DNA from: Solirubrobacterales bacterium | Lineage (GTDB): Bacteria; Actinomycetota; Thermoleophilia; Solirubrobacterales; Solirubrobacteraceae | Assembly (NCBI GenBank): GCA_013695395.1 | Contig: JACDAP010000075.1 | Span: 1-26,798 of the forward strand | Length of the DNA: 26,798 nt | Direction of reading: 5' to 3' | Made by a program: the position numbers and the translations under genes | Notes under the pieces: model-generated | The model's input: only the letters and a program-made list of their open reading frames with translations | Told to the model about the DNA's origin: nothing | The model's database searches: none | Shown: positions 15,964 to 22,867 of the stretch, in pieces | Numbering within the stretch: the first letter of the stretch is position 1 | How the letters are laid out: each line of letters starts with the position of its first letter

Positions 15964-17084
15964 CCGAGCTGTCGGTCCTCGTCGCGTCGCACAACGCTTG
16001 GGCTTGGACCGAGCGCGCGCTAGCGGCGCTTGACGAGCACACGGAGTGCTCCTTCGAGGTGGTGGTGGTCGACAATGCCTCTACGGACGGCACGTTGGAC
16101 TGCCTGCCCCAGCGCTTCCCCGAGGCACGCCTGGTCGTCAACGACACCAACGAGGGGTTCGGACCGGCGACGAACCGCGCGGCGGAGTTGGCACGAAGCC
16201 CGGTGGTGCTGCTGTTGAATACCGACGCGGTGGTCGGCCCGGGCTGGTATCCCCCACTCGCCGAGCAGCTCGACCGGCCGGGCGTCGGCGCGGTCGTGCC
16301 TGCGCTCGTGAACCCCAACGGGTCACTGCAGGGCGCAGGGGCGCTCCTCGGCGCCGACGGCAGCGTCGTCAGCTACGGCGCGGGCGCCGACGTCGGCGAC
16401 GCCCGCTTCGCCTTCCGGCGGGTCGTTCCCTTCGGTCCCGCCGCGTGCCTCCTGATGCGGCGCGCGGACTTCCTGGCCGTCGGGGGCCTTGATCCCGTGT
16501 ACGCGCCCGCCTACTTCGAGGATGTCGACCTGTGCTTCAAGCTGGCCGAGCGCGGTCTGCGGACAGTTTACGAGCCCGAGGTGCGCGTCCTCCACGGGGG
16601 GTTCGCGTCGAGCGGCCCAGGCCGAGCGCTCGAGCTCTACGAGCGTCACCGTCCCGTGTTTGTCAAGCGGTGGGGACCCGCGCTCGCGCCGTTCCCGCCC
16701 ACCCTGTTCCCATCGAACCCCCGCCGTGAGCTCGCCGCGCGTGATGCGACCGCCGAGGGCCGCGTGCTCTTCCTGGTGCCGGAGCTCGGCGCTCCTGACG
16801 ACGCCGTGAGAGAGCTTGTCCGCCGTCGGCCGTGGGCGCGCCTGTCGGTCCTCGCCGCGGCCGCCGACGCGGCGTTCGCCCCGTGGTGGGAGCTCGGCGT
16901 CGAGGTGTTCGTCGAGCCGGGGGTCGCGACGATCCTCGAGGAGCGTTCGATGCACTACGACGTGGTCGTCTCCCCGGTCGAGTACGCCCCGCTGGTCGCT
17001 CGCCATCAGCAGTGCGCGACGGTGCTGACCCCTCCGGCGTCCGCCGACGCGATCGAGGCGGAACTCCGGCGACTCGGCATCTGA
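15960..17084 (+). CDS. Family 2 glycosyltransferase, rhamnosyltransferase-like, with C-terminal extension
   Basis: 374 residues, TTG start overlapping the small coiled-coil gene. GT-A motifs: LVASHNAW at 7-14, VVVDNASTDGT at 35-45, LLNTDAVVGPGW at 85-96 (the DxD-like NTDA), and YFEDVDLCFKLAERG at 185-199. This is the layout of WbbL-like rhamnosyltransferases. After about residue 260 a second, shorter domain (RVLFLVPELG, RRPWARLSVLAA, HYDVVVSP) resembles a degenerate N-terminal half of a GT-B fold seen in longer actinobacterial glycosyltransferases; it has no catalytic motif. Acceptor and donor are unknown. The interval downstream (17085-17296) contains only a possible gene remnant. Confidence 0.88.
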   Translation: MTELSVLVASHNAWAWTERALAALDEHTECSFEVVVVDNASTDGTLDCLPQRFPEARLVVNDTNEGFGPATNRAAELARSPVVLLLNTDAVVGPGWYPPLAEQLDRPGVGAVVPALVNPNGSLQGAGALLGADGSVVSYGAGADVGDARFAFRRVVPFGPAACLLMRRADFLAVGGLDPVYAPAYFEDVDLCFKLAERGLRTVYEPEVRVLHGGFASSGPGRALELYERHRPVFVKRWGPALAPFPPTLFPSNPRRELAARDATAEGRVLFLVPELGAPDDAVRELVRRRPWARLSVLAAAADAAFAPWWELGVEVFVEPGVATILEERSMHYDVVVSPVEYAPLVARHQQCATVLTPPASADAIEAELRRLGI

Positions 17085-17283
17085 CCGCCGAGCACCTCGA
17101 TTATGGGCTTCCGGATCGGTCTGCTGGAAGGGGAGCGACCAGGTCTGCCCGATGACGCGGCGCTAGAACGGTTTGCTCGACGCGACGCTCGCCGTCTATC
17201 CCGAGCGCTTCGGAACGCTGCGGCTGCAGCACGCACCGAGGACATCGCTCCGACGGCGGCTCGGGGTTCGTCTCGGGCGGTAG
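17085..17283 (+). pseudogene. Possible decayed gene fragment
   Basis: Between two glycosyltransferase genes lie about 212 bases with no convincing gene, but several stretches read like protein. In one frame codons 17167-17280 give LLDATLAVYPERFGTLRL and a basic C-terminal tail, ending in TAG at 17281-17283; 30 of its 38 codons end in G or C. An in-frame TAG sits just before it at 17164-17166. In other frames the preceding bases also look coding (EHLDYGLPDRS; GLLEGERPGLPDDAALERF). This would fit a frameshifted remnant of a lost gene, or a short real peptide starting with TTG at 17173. No function can be given. Confidence 0.3.
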
Positions 17284-17286
17284 CGT
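17281..17286 (+). promoter_or_regulatory. -10 element (TAGCGT) upstream of the GT2-Ig gene
   Basis: TAGCGT fits TANNNT and lies ten bases before an ATG at 17297 that opens a nine-codon frame. The first three bases are also the stop codon of the candidate gene remnant upstream. It would drive the uORF and the GT2-Ig gene. Confidence 0.4.
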
Positions 17287-17296
17287 CCCTACCACG

Positions 17297-17326
17297 ATGG
17301 CCGACGAGTTCCCGTTCGAGGGCTGA
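17297..17326 (+). CDS. Candidate leader peptide uORF, MADEFPFEG
   Basis: A nine-codon frame with ATG ten bases after TAGCGT and TGA at 17324-17326, three bases before the GTG start of the GT2-Ig gene. The motif GAGGG at 17318-17322 lies inside it and is seven bases from that GTG, so the frame could either couple translation or merely overlap the leader. Acidic residues dominate and no attenuator hairpin was found. It may be a chance ATG. Confidence 0.3.
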   Translation: MADEFPFEG

Positions 17327-17329
17327 GGC

Positions 17330-18442
17330 GTGCGGCCGACCCTCAGCGTCTGCGTGACGGCACACAACGCCGAGGAGCGACTCGGTTCGCTCCTGGCCGA
17401 GACCGAGCAGTACGCGGACGAGGTCATCGTGGGGGTGGACCTGAGCTCGAGCGACGCGACCTGGGAGGTCGCCGCCTCGGGGGCCGACCGGGTCTACGGA
17501 TTCACGCACGACGGGAACCTCGCCCCTCGGTTCGCGACCGGCATGGAACGGGCGTCGTGCGACTGGGTGCTCTTCCTCGACGACGATGAGGGGATGGACT
17601 CCGCGTTCGCGTCGCGGCGGGAGGACCTCCTCACGTGTGCGGGAGTCACCCACTGGTGGCTCCCTCGGCGGTGGATGGCCTCGCTCGACCCGCCGCTGTA
17701 CCTGCACGGCGAGCCGTGGTGGCCGAACTGGGCGCTCCGCCTGACCGTGAACGATCCGACGCGTCTGTGGAAGCCGCTCGAGCTTCACTCGGGGCTGCGC
17801 GTAGCCGGGCGGTCGGGCGCCGAGAGCCGCACCGCCGTCATCCACTACGAGCATCTCGACAGGAACACCGAGCAGCGTGAGGCGAAGCTCGACCGGTACC
17901 GTCGCCGCGGCCAGGGCGATGCTGGCGAACGCTTTTACACGGCGCCCCCGGAGATCCTTCGACGCGTGGCGGTGCCCGCACCCTTGCGGACATCGCACGC
18001 CATCCCGCGAGCTCGCCGCCGAGCCCACCTGGAACCGACGGCGGAGGACTTCCGCCATCGTCCAAGGCTGCCTCCTTGGGGAGCACGGGTCGACGTCGAG
18101 ATGCCTGCCCGCGCTCGGCCGGGCGAGGTGCTGATCGTCCACGCCCACGCCGAGAACACGGGTCGGCTCCTCTGGGCGCCGTCAGAACCCCTCGTCTGGC
18201 CGGATCTCAGCCTGGCCTATCGGATCGTGGACACGGACGGCCGGCTGCTGCCGGATGCGGCACCGCGCGCCCGGGTCGGAAGAGAGGTCGCCCCCGGGGA
18301 GAAGCACGCGTTCATCGCGACCGTCCATGTGCCGGAGACGCCGGGTGAGTACGTGTTCCGCTGGCAGCTCGTCTCCGAGCACCATCACTGGTTCGACGAC
18401 CTCGGCGCCCTGCCGGCGGAAGTCACGCTCAGCGTGGGCTGA
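17330..18442 (+). CDS. GT2-like glycosyltransferase with C-terminal Ig-like domain
   Basis: 370 residues, GTG start with GAGGG seven bases upstream. The GT-A-like domain covers about 1-240: SVCVTAHNAEERL at 6-18, VIVGVDLSSSDATW at 32-45, LFLDDDEGMD at 81-90 and a WWLPRRW motif after it. A beta-rich domain at about 260-370 (VHAHAENTG, LSLAYRIVDTDG, EVAPGEKHAFIA, GEYVFRWQLVSEHHHWFDD) resembles Ig-like/Wzt-C-like carbohydrate-binding modules. The same DDDE plus Ig-like order occurs in the GT-SGNH fusion at 8611-10956, so the two are probably paralogues. Donor unknown. Its last 14 bases overlap the convergent sulfotransferase gene. Confidence 0.8.
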   Translation: MRPTLSVCVTAHNAEERLGSLLAETEQYADEVIVGVDLSSSDATWEVAASGADRVYGFTHDGNLAPRFATGMERASCDWVLFLDDDEGMDSAFASRREDLLTCAGVTHWWLPRRWMASLDPPLYLHGEPWWPNWALRLTVNDPTRLWKPLELHSGLRVAGRSGAESRTAVIHYEHLDRNTEQREAKLDRYRRRGQGDAGERFYTAPPEILRRVAVPAPLRTSHAIPRARRRAHLEPTAEDFRHRPRLPPWGARVDVEMPARARPGEVLIVHAHAENTGRLLWAPSEPLVWPDLSLAYRIVDTDGRLLPDAAPRARVGREVAPGEKHAFIATVHVPETPGEYVFRWQLVSEHHHWFDDLGALPAEVTLSVG

Positions 18443-19250
18443 TCGTGAACGACGTGGGGCGGTTCGCCCGATCGCTCGCGAGCATCTCGAGGACCTCCTT
18501 GGTCACCGTGTCGGACTGCGGGACGCTGTCCGGGGCCGAAATCGACGCCGGGTCGATCGCTCGCCCGAACGACTCGCGCATCACCCTCGTCACCTCGCCG
18601 CGGTAGTCGTGGACGAGCTCCTCGTAGACGACCTCGACCGGCCGGATCGAGTTCGCGCGGAAGAATCGATCCCAGTGGAGCTCGCAGAGCACGAGCGCGT
18701 CGCGGAGCCGATCGATCTCTGCGAAGTCGTACCTCGGCCGGGTGACCGGAAGGTGCTGCACATCGGCGCGGCGGTGCCACTCATTCGTGTGCATCGCCGT
18801 CCAGAGTGAAACCGCTTGCGCGTCGACATCGGAGCGCACGATGTAGACGAAGCGAGCCTCGGGCACCAGCTCGAACAGGAAGTCCGCAGGCACGTCGAAC
18901 GGAGGCTCGCCGCTCGCGCCTGGGGTGAGCTCCCGCCAGAGCTGCTCGAGCTGGTCCCAGTGCAGCTTGGTCGCGAAGGCCCCATTCCGTGTCCGCATCG
19001 CGCGCAGTGCCGAGCCGTAGGCGTGCGGCGTGCCGGCGCATCCCCACCGCGCCGTCAGCGGCACCCGCTGGTTGGGGTTGAAGTACTCCGCGGGCAGCCC
19101 GCCGTAGCCGGTCGCTGCGAGGCCACGGCACAGCAGCCCACTGCCGCTCCGCGGGGTGCTGCAGACGACGACGTGCGTCGCCGGCCGCGCGGGGTCGTGA
19201 GGAGTCGGATTGTCATGGGCTGGGTTGCGCGGGTCCCAGATCCCGCTCAC
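18429..19250 (-). CDS. Stf0 family sulfotransferase
   Basis: 273 residues. The PAPS 5'-phosphate loop is STPRSGSGLLCRGLAATG at 31-48 and the 3'-phosphate region is YIVRSDVDAQAVSLW at 136-150. PAEYFNP at 53-59 puts a Glu (Glu55) where Stf0, the mycobacterial trehalose sulfotransferase, has its proposed catalytic base. It should transfer sulfate from PAPS to a sugar hydroxyl; the acceptor is unknown but the neighbours point to the surface glycan or its lipid-linked precursor. GTG start overlaps the stop of the oxygenase-Rieske gene by four bases (GTGA), so it is the last gene of a coupled three-gene operon. The 3' end overlaps the convergent GT2-Ig gene by 14 bases. Confidence 0.88.
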   Translation of the reverse strand: MSGIWDPRNPAHDNPTPHDPARPATHVVVCSTPRSGSGLLCRGLAATGYGGLPAEYFNPNQRVPLTARWGCAGTPHAYGSALRAMRTRNGAFATKLHWDQLEQLWRELTPGASGEPPFDVPADFLFELVPEARFVYIVRSDVDAQAVSLWTAMHTNEWHRRADVQHLPVTRPRYDFAEIDRLRDALVLCELHWDRFFRANSIRPVEVVYEELVHDYRGEVTRVMRESFGRAIDPASISAPDSVPQSDTVTKEVLEMLASDRANRPTSFTISPR

Positions 19251-20548
19251 GGAGCGCCCGTGCGCAGCTCGAGACGACCGGCGCGCTCACGGATCTCGGC
19301 CGTGGCGAGTCGGAGCACCGGTGAGGGGGACTTCCCGCTGCACAGCTCGAACCGGACCGCGTGGGCCGGGCAGGTCAGGTGGGTGGAGTCGTGATGCCCG
19401 TCGGAGAGGCTCGAACCGAGGTGCGGGCAGCGGGCGCCGACCGCCCAGAGCCGGTCGGTGGTGCGACACAGCAGCCAGAGCGGCTCATCGTCCGAGGCCA
19501 CCAGGAGCAGCTTTCCCTTCGACGCAAGGGCCTGGGCTGCGGCGACATCGCACCACTCGCCCTGGGAGAGATCGGGATCGAAGCGGACCCGGGGCACCGG
19601 GCCGGGCGCCTCGTCCGCCGACGGCTGCACCGGCGGGGGCGCGAGATGCGACTCCCTCGGGAACCGCGTGAGCGTTTCCAGGTCCCCTGCGTCCAGGGCC
19701 TTCGAGTCGTGCCAGAACTCCCGGGCGTAGAAGCACGTCGGATCGAACGCGGGCTCACGTGCGTTGATCCGGGTCGACGCGGCGACGCGCGTGCGACCGC
19801 TGACGTTGAGGTGCGTCCCGTGGAGGACCTCCGGATTGAACACGAGCATCTGACCGGCCCGCAGCGGCATCGGAACCGGGCGGGGGAGCGGACGGCCTTC
19901 CCGGAGGTAGAGCGAGGTCGGATCGGGGCTGAGGGGGACACCGAAGAGCTCGGGATAGAAGAACATCGAGTTCTCGGCGAGGACGTCGCCGATGGCCCAC
20001 CACAGGTTCACGCCGTCGCGCGAGTGCCCGGTCCACGTGTCGAGGTGCGGCCCGTGAGCCCAGGCCGCCGGCGGTTGATCGCGGTGGTATCCCCTGGGGT
20101 CGTAGACGGGATCGACGACCCTGGTGCCCGCCGCCCGTCGCGCGCCGTCCGACACCCGTCCGATGCCGGGGTTCTCGGTGGTCATGGGCGCGTTCAGCGC
20201 GACCTCGTAGGGGTAGTTGACCCGCAGGATCGTGTAGTCGTCGACGTAGAACGGATCCTCCACCCCGAGGACCTCCCGCGCGACCCGGCAGGTGACCTCG
20301 AAGAGCGTCGCGCGTACGCGCGGCATCACCTCGTCGCGCAGCTGGCCGATCGCCTCCGCCGGCAGCACCTCGTGGAGAGCGCCGAGTCCATCTCGGGTGA
20401 GGCGCGCTCGTGCGGCCGGCCCGCAGACGGACTCGGCGGCCTCGAGCACCTGCTCGCGGATGGTGGCCCAGCCCTCCGCAATCCCTGCCTCCTCTTCGAG
20501 AACCAGCATCCGACCGTCTGAGAGAACCTCGCTCAGGACGGTGCTCAT
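19247..20548 (-). CDS. PhyH-like Fe(II)/2-oxoglutarate oxygenase fused to a Rieske domain
   Basis: 433 residues. N-terminal part, about 60-300, resembles phytanoyl-CoA dioxygenases: GPHLDTWTGH gives an HxD pair (His168, Asp170), and NPEVLHGTHLNVSGRTR gives the distal His (243 or 246) and an Arg (252 or 254) for 2-oxoglutarate. The C-terminal part, about 320-433, is a Rieske ferredoxin-like domain with RCPHLGSS (Cys374, His376) and LTCPAHAVRF (Cys393, His396), a complete 2Cys-2His ligand set. A 2OG-type catalytic core needs no electron-transfer partner, so the fusion is unusual. It may hydroxylate or oxidise a sugar or lipid. ATG at 20548 overlaps the pyruvyltransferase stop (ATGA), with GAGG seven bases upstream. 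Middle gene of the operon. Confidence 0.85.
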   Translation of the reverse strand: MSTVLSEVLSDGRMLVLEEEAGIAEGWATIREQVLEAAESVCGPAARARLTRDGLGALHEVLPAEAIGQLRDEVMPRVRATLFEVTCRVAREVLGVEDPFYVDDYTILRVNYPYEVALNAPMTTENPGIGRVSDGARRAAGTRVVDPVYDPRGYHRDQPPAAWAHGPHLDTWTGHSRDGVNLWWAIGDVLAENSMFFYPELFGVPLSPDPTSLYLREGRPLPRPVPMPLRAGQMLVFNPEVLHGTHLNVSGRTRVAASTRINAREPAFDPTCFYAREFWHDSKALDAGDLETLTRFPRESHLAPPPVQPSADEAPGPVPRVRFDPDLSQGEWCDVAAAQALASKGKLLLVASDDEPLWLLCRTTDRLWAVGARCPHLGSSLSDGHHDSTHLTCPAHAVRFELCSGKSPSPVLRLATAEIRERAGRLELRTGAP

Positions 20549-21630
20549 CGCACGGCCTCACGAGAGAGGACCCGGTCGGCGAGCGTCGCGACGCCGGCCC
20601 CGAGGACCGCATCGAACCGCTGCAGGGCGGGTTCGGCGTCTCGTCGCGGGGGGCGCCCGTCGAGGGAGCGGAGCCGGTCAAGTGCCGCCGAGGCGACGTC
20701 GCCGGACGTGGCCATGGGAATGTCGAACGCGTCGAGCCCCATGGTGGTGAGCATCGATTCCCCACGCTCGTCGTAGGAGATGTGCAGGGCGGGGACCGCA
20801 GTGGCGACCGCCGCGAGGAACCCGTGAAGGCGGTAGCCGATCTGGACCGCGCAGCCGGCGATCCAGCTCAGCAACTGGCGAGGGTCCTCGGTGTAGAGGA
20901 CGCTCGCCTCAGGAATCGTGGCGGCGAAAGCGAGGTCGCGATAGTCGTGACAGAGCAGGACCGCCCGATCGTGGGTCTCGGCGAGACCTCGGTACAACCG
21001 CCGGATGTCCCCGGGCACGCGTCCCTGGTCGGCGTACGGGATGCTCATCAGGTTGGGGTGTCGGATCGAGAGCAGCGCCGTTCCGGCAAGCGAGGGATCC
21101 GGGGCGGGCATATCGATGTAGCGATCGACGAGGGCCGAGGGGCAGCCCCCGACCTGGGTGTCCTCGAAGCCGAGTTCTCGAAGGAACGTGGCGGTGGCTG
21201 CGTCACGGACCAGAAGTGGTTCCGCGCGGTGGCACAGCGAGACGACGCGGGAGGCGGGAATCCCGTCGGTGCGCGGGTGGAGCCGCCCATCGTGCCCACG
21301 GACCCGCCCGCTGGATGCCGCGAGAAGTCCGAGCGGTGGACGCAACGATGCGAGAGCGGTCGAATCGATCTCGAGCGCCCCGTTCTCGAAGACGTTCCCG
21401 CCGCCGGCCAGCACCGCGTCTGCGAGCTGGTTCATCTCATAGACGCTGCCGGCGGTCAGGCCCGAGGGCTTGCCGCCACGTCCCGGCCCCTGCGACGGCA
21501 GGGAGACGAACTCGACATCACGCGGCCACGCATCTGAGACGAGCGCTTCTGTGCCCAGGGCGATCAGGTCGTTGCCCACGTTCGATGTGGCTGGGCGCAG
21601 GCTGAAGACCCGGGAAGGTGAGGCAGGCAT
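20545..21630 (-). CDS. Polysaccharide pyruvyl transferase family protein
   Basis: 361 residues. Family motifs of PF04230: ATSNVGNDLI at 14-23, AVLAGGGNVFENG at 72-84 (the glycine-rich PEP-binding position), RDAATATFL at 142-150, GGCPSAL at 161-167, and IGYRLHGFLAAVATAVPAL at 264-282. The family adds a pyruvate ketal, with PEP as donor, to a sugar of a surface polysaccharide, although relatives also include other GT-B-fold enzymes, so the donor is an inference. First gene of a leftward operon with the oxygenase-Rieske and sulfotransferase genes, joined by four-base overlaps. ATG at 21630 lies six bases after TAGCAT. Divergent from the GT2 at 21767. Confidence 0.85.
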   Translation of the reverse strand: MPASPSRVFSLRPATSNVGNDLIALGTEALVSDAWPRDVEFVSLPSQGPGRGGKPSGLTAGSVYEMNQLADAVLAGGGNVFENGALEIDSTALASLRPPLGLLAASSGRVRGHDGRLHPRTDGIPASRVVSLCHRAEPLLVRDAATATFLRELGFEDTQVGGCPSALVDRYIDMPAPDPSLAGTALLSIRHPNLMSIPYADQGRVPGDIRRLYRGLAETHDRAVLLCHDYRDLAFAATIPEASVLYTEDPRQLLSWIAGCAVQIGYRLHGFLAAVATAVPALHISYDERGESMLTTMGLDAFDIPMATSGDVASAALDRLRSLDGRPPRRDAEPALQRFDAVLGAGVATLADRVLSREAVR

Positions 21631-21636
21631 CCAACG

Positions 21637-21642
21637 ATGCTA
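21637..21642 (-). promoter_or_regulatory. -10 element (TAGCAT) for the pyruvyltransferase operon
   Basis: On the minus strand TAGCAT is followed by CGTTGG and the ATG at 21630. Leaderless transcription of the three-gene operon is predicted. Confidence 0.5.
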
Positions 21643-21717
21643 ATGAGCGGGGGGCCACTCGGCTTGTCGCCAGCAGATCGAACCGGATCAGCCGGGGACG
21701 GTCGGAACGACATCGGG

Positions 21718-21739
21718 GGCCGGCCGCAATCCGCCGGCC
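21718..21739. promoter_or_regulatory. Seven-base inverted repeat in the divergent control region
   Basis: GGCCGGC at 21718-21724 and GCCGGCC at 21733-21739 are perfect inverted copies around an eight-base spacer. They lie just upstream of the -10 element for the GT2 gene, in its -35 region, so they could be an operator or a hairpin. In GC-rich DNA such matches can be chance. Confidence 0.3.
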
Positions 21740-21754
21740 GGCTGCACCCCCGGC

Positions 21755-21760
21755 TACCCT
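21755..21760 (+). promoter_or_regulatory. -10 element (TACCCT) for the GT2 with coiled-coil tail
   Basis: TACCCT, six bases, then the GTG at 21767. This fixes the GTG start and predicts a leaderless mRNA. Confidence 0.5.
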
Positions 21761-21766
21761 GCGCGC

Positions 21767-22867
21767 GTGGACGATGTCTCCTTCGCGGTGATCCTCACCC
21801 GCGGCGCAGAGCGTGCGAACAGGGCACTCGAGTCGATCGCAAGACAGGGTGCGGCGCGTGAGCTGCTGCTCGTCCTCAACGAGCCCGACGACCCCATGCG
21901 CGCGGTGGCGGACTCCTGGGTGGCCCGAGGCGCCGAGGTGCTTCACGACGGCCCGGACATCGGCGTCACCCCGAGCTACAACCTCGCTCTTCGCGCGGCG
22001 GACGGCGAGTTCGTCTGCACCGTCCACGAGGACAGCGAGCTCGCGCCGGGCTGCGTGGAACGGCTGCGGACCACGCTGGGCGAGCACCCGGAGGCGGGGT
22101 CCGTCGGACCGCGCATCGACATTCCCGGGCGAGGGTCGGCCGACGCGAACACGATCTGGCGGGATGGGGCCGCGAGTGGCGATGCGGACGAGGGCGGACC
22201 GGAGCTGAGAGCGACCGACTACGTGGGGACGAGCTGCCTCCTGCTTCGCAGGAGCGCGGCGCTCGCGGTCGGCGGCTTCGATCTTCGGTTCTTCCCGGCC
22301 ATCTACGGCGATGTCGATCTCGCGGTCGAACTGTGGGAGGCCGGCTGGGCGGTGCTCGTCGACCGACGGGCCCTCAACGTCCACCACTCCGGCGCGATGG
22401 TCGATCCCGACCGCGGCCCGACGCGCAGTCGACGCGCCCGGCACTTCCTGCTGGACCGCAACCGTCGCCGGTTCGTCGAGAAGCATGAGGGATGGCTGGC
22501 GAACCAGCCGTCCCGGGCTGACGCCGTGAGTGCGCTGCAGCCGTCGACGGACGATCTCGCCCGGGCACGGGCCGGGGCTGCGGCTCGGTGGGAGGCGCTG
22601 GACGGACGGTCACCGAAGCGCGACGCGCGACGGAGACCCGTGGAAGTACCCGACGACCTGGCTGCGTTCGCCTTCGAGCGACGCCGGGACTTCGAGCGGG
22701 AGATGATCGCGCACCTGATGGAGCGTGAGCATGAGCTGACCCTCGAGGCGAACAGGGTGCACGAGGCCTACGCCGAGCTGCACCACGAGAACGATCGTCT
22801 GCATGCGGCCTACGCGCAACTCCATCGGGAGTACGAGCACCTGGCGAGCGGAGAGTCCCGGGCGTGA
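21767..22867 (+). CDS. Family 2 glycosyltransferase with coiled-coil tail
   Basis: 366 residues from GTG. The GT-A domain occupies about 1-245: SFAVILTRGAERANRAL at the start, YNLALRAADGEFVCTVHEDSEL at 71-92 (the DxD place reads HED), VGTSCLLLRRSAALAVGGFD at 153-172, and YGDVDLAVELWEAGW at 180-194. Residues about 298-358 form a coiled coil ending in two imperfect 14-residue copies at 330-343 and 344-357 (RVHEAYAELHHEND and RLHAAYAQLHREYE). The tail probably mediates oligomerisation or docking. Its TGA overlaps the GTG of the tandem cupin gene by four bases. Related in layout to rhamnosyltransferase-like GT2 enzymes; sugar donor unknown. Confidence 0.85.
   Translation: MDDVSFAVILTRGAERANRALESIARQGAARELLLVLNEPDDPMRAVADSWVARGAEVLHDGPDIGVTPSYNLALRAADGEFVCTVHEDSELAPGCVERLRTTLGEHPEAGSVGPRIDIPGRGSADANTIWRDGAASGDADEGGPELRATDYVGTSCLLLRRSAALAVGGFDLRFFPAIYGDVDLAVELWEAGWAVLVDRRALNVHHSGAMVDPDRGPTRSRRARHFLLDRNRRRFVEKHEGWLANQPSRADAVSALQPSTDDLARARAGAAARWEALDGRSPKRDARRRPVEVPDDLAAFAFERRRDFEREMIAHLMEREHELTLEANRVHEAYAELHHENDRLHAAYAQLHREYEHLASGESRA
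22754..22837 (+). repeat. Tandem 42-base coiled-coil repeat
   Basis: Two adjacent in-frame 42-base units (22754-22795 and 22796-22837) encode imperfect 14-residue copies in the tail of the GT2 gene. Nine of 14 residues are identical, with shared AYA, LH and Glu positions. The DNA copies have drifted more than the protein, suggesting the heptad pattern is selected. Confidence 0.6.

Noticed and set aside
17103..17357. 84-codon frame in the gap before the GT2-Ig gene
   Set aside because: Only its first 25 residues look protein-like; the rest is Arg/Ser/Ala-rich and overlaps the start of the GT2-Ig gene. Treated as part of a possible remnant instead.
17006..18148. 380-codon open frame on the minus strand
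   Set aside because: Antisense to the GT2-Ig gene and crosses the 17085-17296 gap; Arg/Pro-rich without any motif.
19361..20521. 386-codon open frame antisense to the oxygenase-Rieske gene
   Set aside because: The minus strand carries the Rieske and HxD motifs; the plus frame is an artefact of high GC.
20410..21537. 375-codon open frame antisense to the pyruvyltransferase
   Set aside because: The minus strand shows conserved pyruvyltransferase motifs; this frame has none.
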